Source of the DNA: Sipunculus nudus
Lineage: Eukaryota; Annelida; Sipuncula; Golfingiida; Sipunculidae
Assembly: GCA_026874595.1 (NCBI GenBank)
Contig: CM049312.1
Location: 69,776,929-69,840,928 of the forward strand
Direction of reading: 5' to 3'
DNA: 64,000 nt
Shown: positions 25,400 to 37,921 of the stretch, one piece after another
How positions within the stretch are numbered: position 1 is the first letter of the stretch
How the letters are laid out: every line of letters begins with the position of its first letter
Program-made: the position numbers and the translations under genes
The notes under the pieces: model-generated
What the model saw: the letters and a program-made list of their open reading frames with translations, nothing else
What the model was told of the DNA's origin: nothing
Databases searched by the model: none

Positions 25400-25800
25400 G
25401 AGCCAATTATTTCAATAAGGGTAATCAGGCTAATTAATGACATAAAAATGTAATTAAGACTTAGAACCAAATTAATTAAATGTAAAAACACTAATTGGTG
25501 TTATCCTGTAGCTCCCAGCTGTCATAAGGGAGAAGGGCTTAATATTTGTTACCAGCTCAATATTTGATTTAAAATAGTCCAGTCAAAAATGTTTCCAATA
25601 TATTAATTTTTCAAAGTGCCAATATTCCTATAGCTTATTGAATTAAAAGTGCAATTTATTCATAATTTCACCCATAATTCAGACAGCAGCTTTTATTTAT
25701 CCATTGACCTGTAGACCTGTAACTATGCATCAATTATTTGATGCAATGATTTGTAGCCAGTCATTAATCAATAATCAAATCAGAAATGAAATAATTGATT
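25400..25800. promoter_or_regulatory. AT-rich unique block dense in homeodomain-type motifs (candidate enhancer)
   Basis: TAATTA/TTAATTAA-type cores recur (GGCTAATTAATGAC, ATGTAATTAAGAC, AAATTAATTAAATG, AACACTAATTGG). Near 25728-25800 there are ATCAATTATTTGATGCAATG and ATTGATTAATC, resembling homeodomain, POU or PBX sites. The block is not part of any repeat recognised here. AT-rich DNA produces such motifs by chance, so this is only a candidate. Confidence 0.25.
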
Positions 25801-27829
25801 AATCTCACCTGTAGTGCATCTGCAGTCATTGCAGTCATTCTCATACCTCTTTAGATCTTTGATTCACAGCTAGTTGTTGGGATTTAATTTTTTTTTAATA
25901 TGGATCCATTGGATCTGTCTTAACTGTCTGTACCATATATGGTTTCAAATGTTGGAATGGTCAATTAGTCAGACAGTACATTGAGTTCGTAGAAACAGTA
26001 ATGTCAAATCAACAGAGATAGTACCATGTAGGTACTGGTAGTCCTTGAGCAGAGGAGAAGTTAATTGCAGGAAGGAAAGAGTGATGTGGAGGAAGACATC
26101 TTTATTAAAACTAAGAAAGAAGCTTAGTAAGAAACATTTTAATTGTAAGAAGATTTGATAACTTGGACAAGAACCATCAAGCCTGGAACTTAAAAAATTA
26201 TGTGTGTTATAGTAATAAACCATCATCGATAATCAAGAAGTTTTCTCAAGTTTACCAGCTGAAGAAAAGGAGCTAACCCCAACTCTTGTACTGACCAAAC
26301 AACCGACACACTTGGTTTGAAAATAAACAAAGTAACCTGTGGTTATATGATTTGAGTATAACTTTTTATGGTAACAGTGCTTTTTAGCCCAGCTGACTAT
26401 AAGTCATCTGAGCTATAGTCGTGGTCCATTGTCCGTCGTCCGTCTGTCTGTCTGTCCATCCGTCCGTCTGTCCGGATGTCTGTCCGTAAGACTGGCACAT
26501 TTCGACACCATTGGACCTATGAATCTGAAATTCGGCATACAGTAAGATGTCCCCAAAACCTCCTACCAAGCCGAAAATTTGGTCAGTAGGACTTTGTTCC
26601 TTCGAGATATTAAGGAAAAACCTCAATTTTTTATTAGAAATCTATTTTTTCACTTCAGGATTGCCTAATATCAAAACCACTCATCTAGTTTTCTTCATAT
26701 TTACCATAAATATTCCTCTATATAGTTCCTATGTACATGCCAGAAATTAAGTCAGTATTATATAATCTAAAAAAGTTATGGGCCAAAACATAATGGACTT
26801 TGTAAAAAAATCAGGAAAGATATTTGGTCACTTAAGACCAAAAGTGTTAAAGGTAGGGACTTTTTTTCAGTAATACAACTTTAATTAATCAAAATTTAAT
26901 TGTATACCAAAAATTAGATCAAAATATGTTAAATTTTTTTTAAATATTGGCAAAAATATAAAATCAATACCTTAAATTTTGTCCAACTTTGGCAATGGCA
27001 CATTTTTTCCCTGTAAGCACTGTTGATTTAATTTTCATAGCATATATTAATAAGGATTTAATCTGTTAAAATCTGAAATTTCAAAGAAATTGATTGGAAA
27101 GAATAGCTTTTATTCACGTTTTCATACACCATGTCAAGTGTTGTTTACATCTAGCCCACCTAGTAGTACAGCCTTCACTTGCATTATGTAACCTACCCCA
27201 GGCAGCTTGCCTTGGCTCAGCTTGGCCACTACCAGCAGGCTTCCCCTCTGCCCTGCACTCCCCCCCCCCACAGATGGTGCATAAACTAGATGAATGTTAT
27301 TATTTTCTGTATTTGATTCATTCTTATTCTAGGCTATCTATGCTACATTTTAGATTTTGTATTGTACCACCAGGTTTACAATGATTAAAGTGTACATTTA
27401 ATTGTGTCCACAAAGTGGTGCATTGCTATGAAAGTGTGGATGTTCATCAGATAAGTAATTCCTTACTTCAGAAGAGAGAAAACTTCACCAGGTGTGAAAT
27501 TGACTATTTATTCCAGTAATAAATTAAAACTGGGATAGTAATTAGCACAATGATATTGTTTGTCCCTCATTCAACCAACAGTGTGTATACTTTATTTAAA
27601 AAAAATGTTTTATTTTATCAAATTTACTGAATCTTTTATTTTATTTTGATGAATAAAATTAAGCATGTACTGGAAACTCCAATGTGCAAAACTTTTTAAT
27701 AGTGATTCAAGGAATTTTCTTGTAGATTCCATGTTGTGGCATTATTTCTTTCAAATTCAGTTTATACATTTATGATTTAAAAATAATAAAATATATGTGT
27801 GTGCATAATATGACTAATATGAGCTACAC

Positions 27830-27960
27830 TCTGGATATATAATGATTGCAACTTTTGCAACAATTCTAATATTTTAACTTATAGTTTCAGTTTTTTTACT
27901 CTGTATATATAATGATTGCAACTTTTGCAACAATTCTAATATTTTTACTTATATTTTCAG
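27830..27960 (+). repeat. ~69-bp tandem duplication before A4
   Basis: TATATAATGATTGCAACTTT through TTTTCAG is present twice in direct succession with few differences (about 27830-27897 and 27899-27965). The second copy runs directly into the A4 head. Confidence 0.85.
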
Positions 27961-29857
27961 TTTTTAGCTCAGCTGACTATAAGTCATCTGAGCTATAGTC
28001 GTGGTCCATTGTCCGTCGTCCGTCCGTCTGTCCGTCCGTCCATCTGTCCATAGATGTGGCACGTTTTGAAACCGTAAGACCTAGGAATCCAAAATTCAGC
28101 ATAATGTGAGATGTCCCCAAGATCTCCTACCAAGCCGAAAACTGGGTCTTTGCGACTTCGTTCCTTTGAGAAATTAAGGAAAAACCTCAATTTTTTATTA
28201 AAATCTTATTTTCACACTTCAGGACTGCCTAATATCAAAACCACTCATCTGTTTTTCCTCATATTTACCATAAATATTCCTCTATATAGTTCCTATGTAC
28301 ATGCCAGAAATTAAGTCTGTAAAGTATAAATTCTTAAAATTATGGGCCCAAACATAAGACTTTGTAAAAAATCAGGAAAAATAATAACTCACTTAACATG
28401 AAAAATTTTGAAACTAGAGTCTATTTTCTCAAGTATGTAACTATGTTTAAGTAAGATTCAATTGTTTACCCAAAATTAGATCTGAATTTTGTAAATTTTT
28501 TAAGATATTAGCTTAAAAAAAAAATCAGTACCTTAAATTTTGCCCAACTTTGACCATGGCACGTTTTTTTCCTGTAAGCACCATTGATTTAATTTTCACA
28601 GCATGTAAACATAAATATTTAGTTTATCTAAATCTGAAATTTGAAAATAAAAGCTTGAAAATTAAGCTAGTTATTGATTTTTTTTTCTGTAGTCACTTGC
28701 TTTGATTACAGATGCAGGGTCCCACTCCAGGTCACTGGAAGTCAGCTATGCCAGGGTTTCTGATTTGTTACAGTCACTGGGGGAGATCCCCTGCTGTGAC
28801 AGGTGTACAGTTATTCTCATATCACCATCCCAAACCCCCCCCCCCCCCCCCCCCGGCAAACCCAACCCACCAAGTGTTATGCAGTAATTGTTATTGTTTT
28901 CACTGTATCTCCTTAATTGTAATGCTGTTTCCACTCCGATATGCAAAAAACTTTCCTTGAAAAAATAATTCAAGGTGTAATCCAAAAGATGCAATGTTGT
29001 GTAATGTAGCATTTTTAAAGAAATCAATTTTCTTTTAAATGATTTTAACAAATATAATTGAACCCATCAGTATGCTTAAATTATTATTAAATATGAAGCA
29101 CATTATGGATAAATAAAAACACAATTAAAAATTGTGAAATCTAAATCAAGTATTATTTTTAGATATTTATTGTTTTGCAGATTTAAAAGATATATTTTTG
29201 TGGTAAAAAATAAATAAACATTTGTATGCATGATGTGGTGTTATCTGACAAGATTGAGATATGATGATGCAATCAAGAATTATGAATCAACTTTTATATT
29301 CAGATATATATGTTAAATTGGAAATGTATAGAAATATAAACTTAAATTAGAAAATAATTGATGTGATAAAAAAATGAGGATTTAATACAAACATTTGTTC
29401 ATTATTTTCCTGCCTCAGCAGAATTTGAGATCAGGCTTTGTTTGCCCTGTTTTATGTTGTTAATTAGCTATATTTCAACTGTATACATTTCATAAAAAAA
29501 TACATATATATTTAATAATATATATTATACAAAAAAATAGATTCAATTGAACAAATGTGTAAACTACTGAAATGTCAACAGTTAATCGAAAAACCAACTA
29601 ATGATCATGGTAATAGTACAGATCATTTGTTCACAAACTGCTCACATGCTTTAGTTTCAACATTAGGAAACACATGTTCAGGTCACAAAATATTTTTTGC
29701 AACAATTTCTTGCTCATCAATACAAACCAATCATATAAACCAACCATGGCCTTTATTACCTCTTCCTCTTACACTTTATCTCCATTTGATATTATTTTAG
29801 ATTTTTACCTTCAAGTTTAACATCAGCTGAGTACAGTGACCCATAGGTCCCTTGTTT
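27961..29857 (+). mobile_element. Helitron-like element (family A, subgroup 2), copy A4
   Basis: The head TTTTTAGCTCAGCTGACTATA at 27961 is nearly identical to A3. The tail is CAGCTGAGTACAGTGACCC, a slightly decayed palindrome, and CTTGTTT ending 29857. It includes a C-run of about 18 (28834-28853) at the place where A3 has a shorter C-run (27261-27270), so the C tract is part of the family and expands. Confidence 0.6.
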
Positions 29858-31329
29858 TTATTAAAAATCAATAAAACCTGTAAATAAAAAAATGATTCAG
29901 ATAAAAACTTCTTAATGGAAAAAGTGGATATGCTAAAAAAAATAGGCTTATATATAAACTTAAATGCATTATTCCCTTGAAAGTGAAATAAAGGTATTAG
30001 TCCATACTTTCCACTTGCCTGTCCATCTGTAAATTTTCATATGCATCACAGTATCTCAAAATTTTTACTGTTTTTCTTCATGACAGTCTTGTCAGAGTAT
30101 TAGTTTGCAATCATATATTTAGAACTTTACTATAACCAAGTAAGAGGGCCCCTTTCCTCTTAGCTTTTCATATTCTTATATAAATGAAAAACATTACAAT
30201 AGAATATTTCTACATCCACCTTCGTGCTGCCCTCACTTTTCCCTTCCCCGAACCCTATCCCAAAGTCAGCCTCAGTAAGCAAGAACAAGATGAAACAGAT
30301 ATATTCATACTTTAATATTTTGTATAACTATTCGTCAATAGGTACATATGTACATGCCAGAAATTATGTCAATATTGTGTAATATGTAGACATAGTGGGC
30401 ATCACAATAATGTACCTTGTCAAGACTTAAGAGATATTGTGTCATACAGTCACAAATTCATAAATCACTTCATCAGCATAGTTAATCATAACATCATATC
30501 TGTCAAATTGAAAGCTTGCAGACTACCATACACTTTAGATCCTTCAACAAATAGCCTTATCATCATTATACTACTGCTTATTACTGCTGTCATTGCATTC
30601 ATATTTGCTCAAATATATCACAATTTTCAACCCCTCCTAAATAAATAAAAAATAAACCACTATATTTGACTCTACTAATCCATCAGTCAGGTAATTTCAT
30701 TTATCTTTTACTCACATATTACATTACATTCCTTTATAATAGCCCAACATGTCCATGATATTCATAAGCTTTATCGACTCGATATAATATCACAGTGGAG
30801 AAACATATATAGTCCAATCACAATCAGCTGAGCGCCGTGACCCATGGGTCCCTTGTTTAAAAATGTTTCTTGATATTCTCATAGATATCCATGAACTGCT
30901 TGAGAATTCTATTATATCATGACCATTGGATTCTGAAGTGTACATAGGGCAAATAAAGTAATATCAAATATACCAGGTCACTTCAGCAACATTGAATTAA
31001 CAGTTCACCTAAAAATATATAGCACTTGATCCTCTATTTCAAGGCAAAGTTTAATATATAGCCATTTTAGTCTTCTACTTAATTGTAGTGTTTGGTAGAG
31101 GCAGTCCATGAAACTATTGGGATGATCCTTGAAAGCTGAAAAATTCAACAATACAAAAAAAGTACACTTACACCAGAGGATGTTAACTATCAAATGTTCA
31201 AATGTCCAATGTTATTGAGCAACTTTATCTTAACTTTTGACAAATAAGGCAATGGCATTCTAACTTATTTTTCAGTTAAAGTTCAGCAGAGCTGGTGTTC
31301 ATCATTTCTGTTTCTCTTCAGTGTGCCAG

Positions 31330-31650
31330 TTTTGTGGGTCAGTTAAGCTTTATAGTAGAAAATTGGAAATTCAGTCTGCACAGCTGCCGAGGAAATGTCC
31401 ATGAATCTATTATGAGCCGACACGGACAAGGATGGGGAGTATTTGAGTGATCTTGCTTCAGTCCGTTCCCAGCTGGCCTGTCCATGTCAGCTCCTACATT
31501 AGACTGATTAGTTTGCTGGTGCTGGCCAGGCTGCAGCCTCCCACAGCTGAAACGCTGCAGCAGCCTTGCATAATAAAGGGCACTGCATCTCATGAACCCC
31601 ACCGTGGCTTTTCTTTTGTCCTGAGTATCTTCGCTGCACGAAACACTTCC
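31330..31650. other. GC-richer unique block, no gene recognised
   Basis: Base composition is clearly less AT-rich than the flanks, with no repeat relationship noticed. There are overlapping frames of 74-87 codons on both strands, none with recognisable domains. It could be a conserved regulatory or non-coding RNA segment. Nothing decides this from sequence alone. Confidence 0.25.
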
Positions 31651-31943
31651 ATTTATTCACAAATTTGGTAATTTCATTAATTTTCATAACTTCATGTTTT
31701 CTATTTAATAATTATCTACATAACTTCCCTTGCCTGTTTCCTAATGAGCTGATTTATTTATTTCTTAATTATTATTTTTCCTCCACTTTTTCCCTGTCTG
31801 ATTCAATCATTTCTGTGAGTCGTTCTTTTCCAGGAAGGAACAGAGCCTCAGTTTTATGATTCAAAGATAACATTTTCCTTTCATAAGTGATATTTTTTTA
31901 CACATTATAGGCTTTCTTTTAAGATCAGCTTGCTTTATTTATA

Positions 31944-32403
31944 TTTTTTTATATGCCCATCATATGACAGGAGTATAATGGTATACCCACTGTCCATCCG
32001 CCCATCTATCCATCCGTCCATAAACTGTAAGTGTTGCAGCGTTAACTTAATGGTGCTTTGATGGATTTCCCAAAACTCACCATAACTACTTACCAACCGA
32101 TTATCTTGCTGGAGTTTGATTATGGGCAAAATGCACGCATATTTAACAAAGTCAGGGGTCACTAGGCTACTTTGTTGTGTCGCCGCGATAACTTATGAAG
32201 AACATGAAGGATTTTGTTCAAACTCATCAGAAATGTTAATCAGTAAAATATCTCACCTAAGTTCGATTTCCAGTGAAATCCATGCATATTTAATGAGGTC
32301 AGAGGTCACCACACTTAGGAGGCACCTTGGTGACATGCCAAATATCCTATGGATTTTCATGAAACTCGTTAACATATTTAACAATATAGAGTTTTTCACC
32401 TGA
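31944..32403 (+). mobile_element. Helitron-like element (family Q), copy 2, 3'-truncated
   Basis: TATATGCCCATCATATGACAGGAG..GGTATACCCACTGTCC parallels 7097. The internal units (CATATTTAATGAGGTCAGAGGTCAC, CACCTTGGTGAC.T.CCAAA) match in the same order. The hairpin and CTTGTT end of copy 1 are missing where S2 begins. Confidence 0.55.
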
Positions 32404-33423
32404 AACACAAATTGTATAAAAAAAAATCTCATACAAGTAAAAACTGATGACCTTGACCATCTTCAAGGTCAAATCTTCAGAAATGTAAAATTTTCATCAA
32501 TCCAATTTAACTTTTGAAGTATTTCACATTTTTTCCTTAAACTTGGTACATGACTTGTCTCAAGATGTTTTTAAATGAACTAAAAAACGTCAATCTTGAC
32601 TAGGATCTTCAAGATCAAATCAGCCAAATTAAAGCTATTGTCAGATTAAAGGGACATAATCAGGATCAATGTTATGCCTATTCTTTCACACAATCAGTTC
32701 AGTTTTGCTTTATACAAAGGTTTTCCAGGAAAACCATCCCAGCACACAGTGCGTGTTGGTAAACACAGTCCATGTGTCTCTGTTTACCATAACAAGGCTG
32801 TGTGACGCCATGTTTCAGCCAGGGGGAACATGTATTATATTTTTTGGCCAAGTCAGTGAGGGCATCTCCTGATTGACACATGTTGAGGCTCCGCGCTGCA
32901 CTAGGGCCCCACGCACTGTTTTTATGTTGACACCCGCCATCGCACCTGGTCCAATGTTTTCAACACTCGTTTACAGGAGTAAGCAAATGGTTTCAAGGCA
33001 AAGTTTTGGCAGGTACAGATTTATTTTATGGGGAAGAAACTATTTTTGGTGTTAACTCAACATGCTTTATAGGTGATTGAGCCCCTTTAAGCACACAAAT
33101 TGTTTCCACTGAGTTCTCAGACAAGTACAGGTACTGGTGACCTTGACCTTGATCTTCAAGGACTATTCTGCACAGTTCTAGGATTATTGAGATCCCCAAA
33201 TCTTTGGAAATACTGAAGTTTTTTTTCTACTGAAGATGTTCAAATTTGACACACAACTTCTTTCTACCAAAATCTTTGAGGAGTTCGAAAACTATGACCT
33301 TGACCTTGATCCTCAAGGTCAAATCTGCTGAAATCTAGAATCATTGGTTTGAGATTTGGTTTGAGATATTTTTACCCCTAATGTTTTGGGAATATGCTGC
33401 AAAAACAATATTCATTCTTGTTT
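32404..33423 (+). mobile_element. Helitron-like element (family S), copy 2, interrupted by a MITE
   Basis: It shares with S1 the units AACTTTTGAAGTAT.TCAC and GACCTTGACCTTGATC..AAGGTCAAATC, and the tail GCAAAAACAA.AT..TTCTTGTTT (CTTGTTT at 33417-33423). The left inverted-repeat head is not visible, so it is 5'-truncated. Its body is split at 32646-33090 by the TTAA-flanked MITE. Confidence 0.5.
32646..33090. mobile_element. MITE flanked by TTAA, copy 2
   Basis: TTAA-AGGGACATAATCAGG (32646) and GGTGATTGAGCCCCT-TTAA (to 33090) form imperfect terminal inverted repeats with TTAA at both edges. The interior is homologous to 9723-10226. Insertion into S2 shows it moved after that element. Confidence 0.6.
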
Positions 33424-33488
33424 TATGTATCATCTATACTAGCATGATATATGCAGTACAGAATTATACCTGAAATATTGACAGAGTA

Positions 33489-33825
33489 AGGCCAAAAAAA
33501 ATTAAAGGTGAGGTTCTCAGGCACCGCCTGCATCAATTTTAAACCCCTTTTAAAAAATTTTTATTTTGATTTTCAATAAAAACTTTCCAATTTTTAGCTG
33601 CTGCCACTCCGACATTTCTTTCAAGAAGATAAAACCATACAATTTCCTTTGTTTTGTAGTGCTTTTATTTATTTAGCAAAATAAAACTGTTATTTTCATG
33701 CTTTTCCCTTATCATTTGATATTTTTATCGAAACATACCAAAAAATTTAAAATAAAAAAAGTGCCCGCCCGCATTGATTTCTAAAAAAAAGTGCCTGAGA
33801 ACCATACCTTTTTTTATTTTGGCCT
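33489..33825. mobile_element. MITE with ~50-bp terminal inverted repeats
   Basis: The left arm AGGCCAAAA..AAAGGT.AGGTTCTCAGGCAC is mirrored by the right arm GTGCCTGAGAACCATACCTTT..TTTTGGCCT, and the inversion continues inward (GCATCAATTTT / GCATTGATTT). It is 337 bp overall and AT-rich inside. Superfamily unassigned. Confidence 0.65.
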
Positions 33826-35060
33826 AAATCCAGTTTGATTTGTTCACCATGATGAAGGGTCAGTGTAATGATCTGGTTGTTGACACTTATTTGTTATGTT
33901 TCCTTAACTTAGCCTATTCAAGACTAAGTGTTTATGCTGTTTGCTATTTTGTGCCCCTCTTTCTTACATCTGTGACAGAATAATAATATTTCATTGGCAT
34001 AATAAAACTTCTTTGGAAGTACATACAAAATAGTTAATTATTGATTATGCAAAAATACAATCAATTAAATGGATTATTAAAGAAACAACCAATCATCAAT
34101 ATAATCAATTAATTTGCCAACCACATATATGTGTAAACTGGCAGATAATATGCAGTGGTACAGTGGATTTAGCAGTTCCGTCCAAATAAAAAAAAGATGC
34201 TTAAGTGACGTCTTAAAATTTTTACCTGGAATCCCTGAGTTAATGCTCCTGTAGCAATTTTCACACATAGACAAACACATGGATACACAGCTTTATCTGC
34301 CAAGATTTCATTCTGACACTTATTTCCTTATGCTTGTATACAATAGAAATAATCTTGCACTGGTAACAATCAGGGGTGTAAAGTAAACAAAAACATAGCA
34401 TCCTGCATTACTATCATAGGATGGTGACCAACAGTACAAAATCTAATTTATTTGTGATTCAATGTAAGTTTGTGCATGCGCATTATAGTATGTTCCACCA
34501 TGTGGTAGTATAATTGTATAGAGATGTGAGGGTTGTATATATCATCACATAGAACCAAAACAAGATAATTAGTAAGTGTTTAAGCTACACATAATATACC
34601 ATGAATATTTTTATGGTAAGTTCATTTTGGGGGTTGGGCTGGAATTTAGATGTAATGATGAGTATGATTGAAACCTTTTAGTCTTGCGAAAAAATTTATA
34701 AATACTATGAAGTTCTTAATAAGTATGATGAAAACCTCAATAAATATTATGGAAACTTGATAAGTACAATTCACGCCTTGATAAGTATATGATGGAAACT
34801 TTGTTAGGTTTGATGGAAAAAATGGGGAAGATAAGATAGGAAAACTTCAGGTTGGTGGGATGGAAAAATGGTAAACATGCAGGAAAAATTTGAAAACTAG
34901 GATTGAAAAAAAACCCAGATGGATATGGTGGATAACTGGATGGGTTTGGTTGGAAAAAAGTGGGTAAAGGAACAAGTATATTATGTTGCACAATCACAAC
35001 TTGAAATCTGATATTGCTAAGCTGAAAGTTTTACACCAATCTTTATTTTGTCGTCAACAG

Positions 35061-35117
35061 AAGCCAGAGCCCATCTCGTAAGGAGAAAAAGAAGAGCAAG
35101 AAGCACCGCAGAGATTG
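35061..35117 (+). CDS. SRRM2: SRRM2 orthologue, SP/poly-Lys module exon 2
   Basis: This 57-bp exon is bounded by TCAACAG and the donor ATTG|GTAGGT, phase 2 at both ends. It reads RSQSPSRKEKKKSKKHRRD and ends two bases into a Trp codon completed by the next exon. The composition and order parallel vertebrate SRRM2 just after the first Lys run (SESSSPRRERKKSSKKKKHR). It is a very small exon isolated between 16-kb and 14-kb introns, which makes it easy for gene predictors to miss. Confidence 0.85.
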
Positions 35118-37921
35118 GTAGGTGGCGCTGCTGTGTTTTGTGATTCTCTTTCCGGGAAATGGAGGGTCGGGCTGAGGTACAGCGAGTGGTCCTATCCCCT
35201 CTGTTTGACCAAGGAAAACAAGGAGTAAAAAAGATATACTCCACATAAAAAAGAATAGTTTTGTTTACTTGTAGCACAACTTGAAAGTGATTATAAATGA
35301 TCATTTGATCTCTCACCAGCGTGGGTGACCTTGTAGAAATAGATATAGAAGCTGTTTGGATCATGGCCGGTGTTTAAATGCATTATGTTCATTGTCATTT
35401 TATTAAATTATTTTACTTTCATACATTTATTAATATAGGAATTGGCTCCAAGAAAGTAGAATTTTTTTGTTCCAGAATGTTTATAAGCATTTATAGAAAA
35501 AGAATTATTTGAAATTTATCATATAATTCCATTTTGTTAGTGCAACTTTTTTTTAGAATGGTACATGTAACATAGAGGAATCTTAGTTTAAAGGTCTTGA
35601 TCATACTGCTTTTATTGGGTATAATTAGTGTCCATTAAGAAAATATTTGTTTAACTGCAAAATTAGTCTTGACATTGACCACATTATTTTTTCAAACAGA
35701 AAATCTACTGGGGAGCTTTAAATGTTGAAAGTGTGTAGTGTGAGAGAGAATTTACTAAATTCTGTAAACTTGAAATGTTTTGGAAGATGGTATTTTTACG
35801 TAAGAGTTTATGTGTATGTAGCATTCTGATTGTTATACCCAAACATCAATGGCAGAAGCCGCCTCTAGCGATTCCCCTGGGCTAGTATTCTATCGTGCTA
35901 TGTTATCCTGAGTTTAGTTTTCTGAATATGTGTTTTGCAATAACGCTATGTTACCAAATTCACGCAGACTACCGGAACATGTCAGGTACAAGCAGAGTTC
36001 ACTCTCCAGGTGTGCATGTCTCGCTCGCCTCCTTGCACGCAACTTTACACATTTGTGATTTTGTTTACACTTATTTTATTCCTCCAGGTGTTTTCATACT
36101 GCAAGGCTGGGTTTCATTTAAAAAAAACAAATCCTGTACTGAATTAGATCTGTAAGCTGCTGTCATATTACTTACTTAACCGACCCAAATATGGAAAACA
36201 GAATTGCATAACAGAACATCCACCACCATTCTGAGAGCAAGGACTCTGGCTAAGTTGCGTAGAGACCTTTCTTTGTGAGCTTCCTGGCCTGCAGTATTAT
36301 TAATTTTAAACTGGTGCCTACGTAATGAGTCTGAAATCATTACTGCTAATCAGATCAAACATTAAAAAAAGTAAACAGTACATAGAAATCATAACTTTTC
36401 AAAAGCCTCATCTACAAGAACATGCAGCAGAAGGTCACTGGGTTTACAAACCTTTGTTTGATTGGTCAGATTCTCAATAATGTCTCCTATTGCCAGGTAT
36501 GTGATCTAAAAATAGCAACATTTGTTTTGCTCACAGCATAGATGGGCCATACAAGAGCCACTTGATTGGTTCATTTGTCTTGTTATTAATTCATCAGAAA
36601 GCATGTTCAGGGACTCGATAAGGCAAGGTCTCTCAGGATCATGGCCACCACAAGCTTATTTGTTTTCTTCAACTGTCATAGTGTGCACCAGCTATTTAAT
36701 GAAATTGATAGTTCAGTCTTGCACCCAATTGACCTGTGCACTGGATCTTTTCTGATAAGTTTAATAATTAACAGGTTGAAAAAGGTCATACAGAAAACCT
36801 GTAATTTTTGAGAAATTTAAGAGTAAGGAAATGAACAAATTCTAGTTTCTAATAAATCTTAATGCAGTTCTTTTTACAAGACTTATGTAAAAGGCACAAT
36901 AAAACCTTGCCAATATGACCATGAGGAGGACCACAAACAATCATTTTGATACCATGATAATTGTTGTAGGTATTCATGATAATTGGATACATGCCTGAAG
37001 GGGAAAAAAATATTTAAGCAGGGTGGCATAGTTTTCTGTACCTTAGGTCCTAGGAATTCCACATTCTGTCTTGAGTCCTTGCAGTGTGAAAACCCTTGCC
37101 TGCTCACTGTGTTGGTTTATTTTTTCACTGTTCTTATATTTTGAGCTTTTTAAGTACAGGTTGGCTTTTGTCTGTTTTGATTTTAAACAAATAATAATAA
37201 AAAATTAAATATTGTTACATGATCATTTAAGACGTTTTAGACAGCAAACAAAAATTTTAATACTTCTAAGTTTTAATATCTGTTTGAACAAATATGTATT
37301 ATTTGAGCAATTTTGGTGTATATAATCTATCACACGGGAGGGGAGCAATGTTACTCAATGTTAATAAAAGAAATACATCACAAAAAAATCTAGAAATTTA
37401 CGGTTTGCCATACATTCTGAGGAAATAAGGAATAAAAATTTTCTTATTTTGAAATCACACAGACAACCATTTTCTTTCTTTAATTTCTGAGAAAATAAGC
37501 TACCTTCATAATAAGAATGGATACATATATTCAGGTAAAGTGTGGATAATTAAAATCAATTTGTGTTTCCTTTCCATTTCAATCTTGAGTATAAAATAAG
37601 CTTTAAAAAGCTAATTAGTTAACTGCAGGATCATTAACAGACCAGAGAATGAGTAGCTGCAACTTAAACCAATGTATCACTCTATGCTATGGCTGGCTAT
37701 CCATTAAAATGGTAATTTTATTTATTTTGTAAGGTTCAGGAAACCATCATCAACAATAAAAACTTGCTGACTGTATGATAAGATTATGTGAAAGTTATTT
37801 AATTATATGCATTTGAACACATTTATTTTACGAGCATGTGATAAAGTTTGATAAAATATCAAGTATGATAAAATATCAAGTAAAGAGTTTTAAGTTCACT
37901 TAATTTGCCAGAGAATATATA

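Larger units (their letters stand above)
26381..30858 (+). mobile_element. Helitron-like element (family A, subgroup 2), copy A3, probably interrupted by A4
   Basis: The head TTTTTAGCCCAGCTGACTATAAG with a GTCCGTC tract starts at 26381. A tail with CAGCTGAGC, GTGACCCATGGGTC and CTTGTTT ends at 30858. A second head (27961) and a second tail (29857) lie between, giving head-head-tail-tail order. Nesting explains this most simply. After the head both copies share about 700 bp, for example CCTAATATCAAAACCACTC. The subgroup differs from A1/A2 internally. Confidence 0.55.
19058..35060 (+). other. SRRM2 intron, 16.0 kb
   Basis: The largest intron in the window. From left to right it holds a foldback MITE (19513-19655), elements A2 and S1 end to end (20098-22298), a MITE fragment and a decayed LINE (23586-24860), a TAATTA-rich unique block (25400-25800), the A3/A4 pair (26381-30858), a GC-richer unique block (31330-31650), Q2, S2 and MITEs (31944-33825). 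From 33830 to 35055 I see nothing but AT-rich sequence. The donor GTTTGT is weak-looking. The acceptor is TCAACAG. Confidence 0.75.

Noticed and set aside
28834-28853. Poly-C runs here and at 27261, 39661 and 48563 as G-quadruplex-type regulatory signals
   Set aside because: Three of them sit at family-specific positions inside transposons and look like homopolymer slippage.
34737-34997. 86-codon frame on the minus strand with Pro/Phe-rich content
   Set aside because: It is the complement of a degenerate GGATGG/GGAAAA-rich simple-sequence stretch, with no domain.
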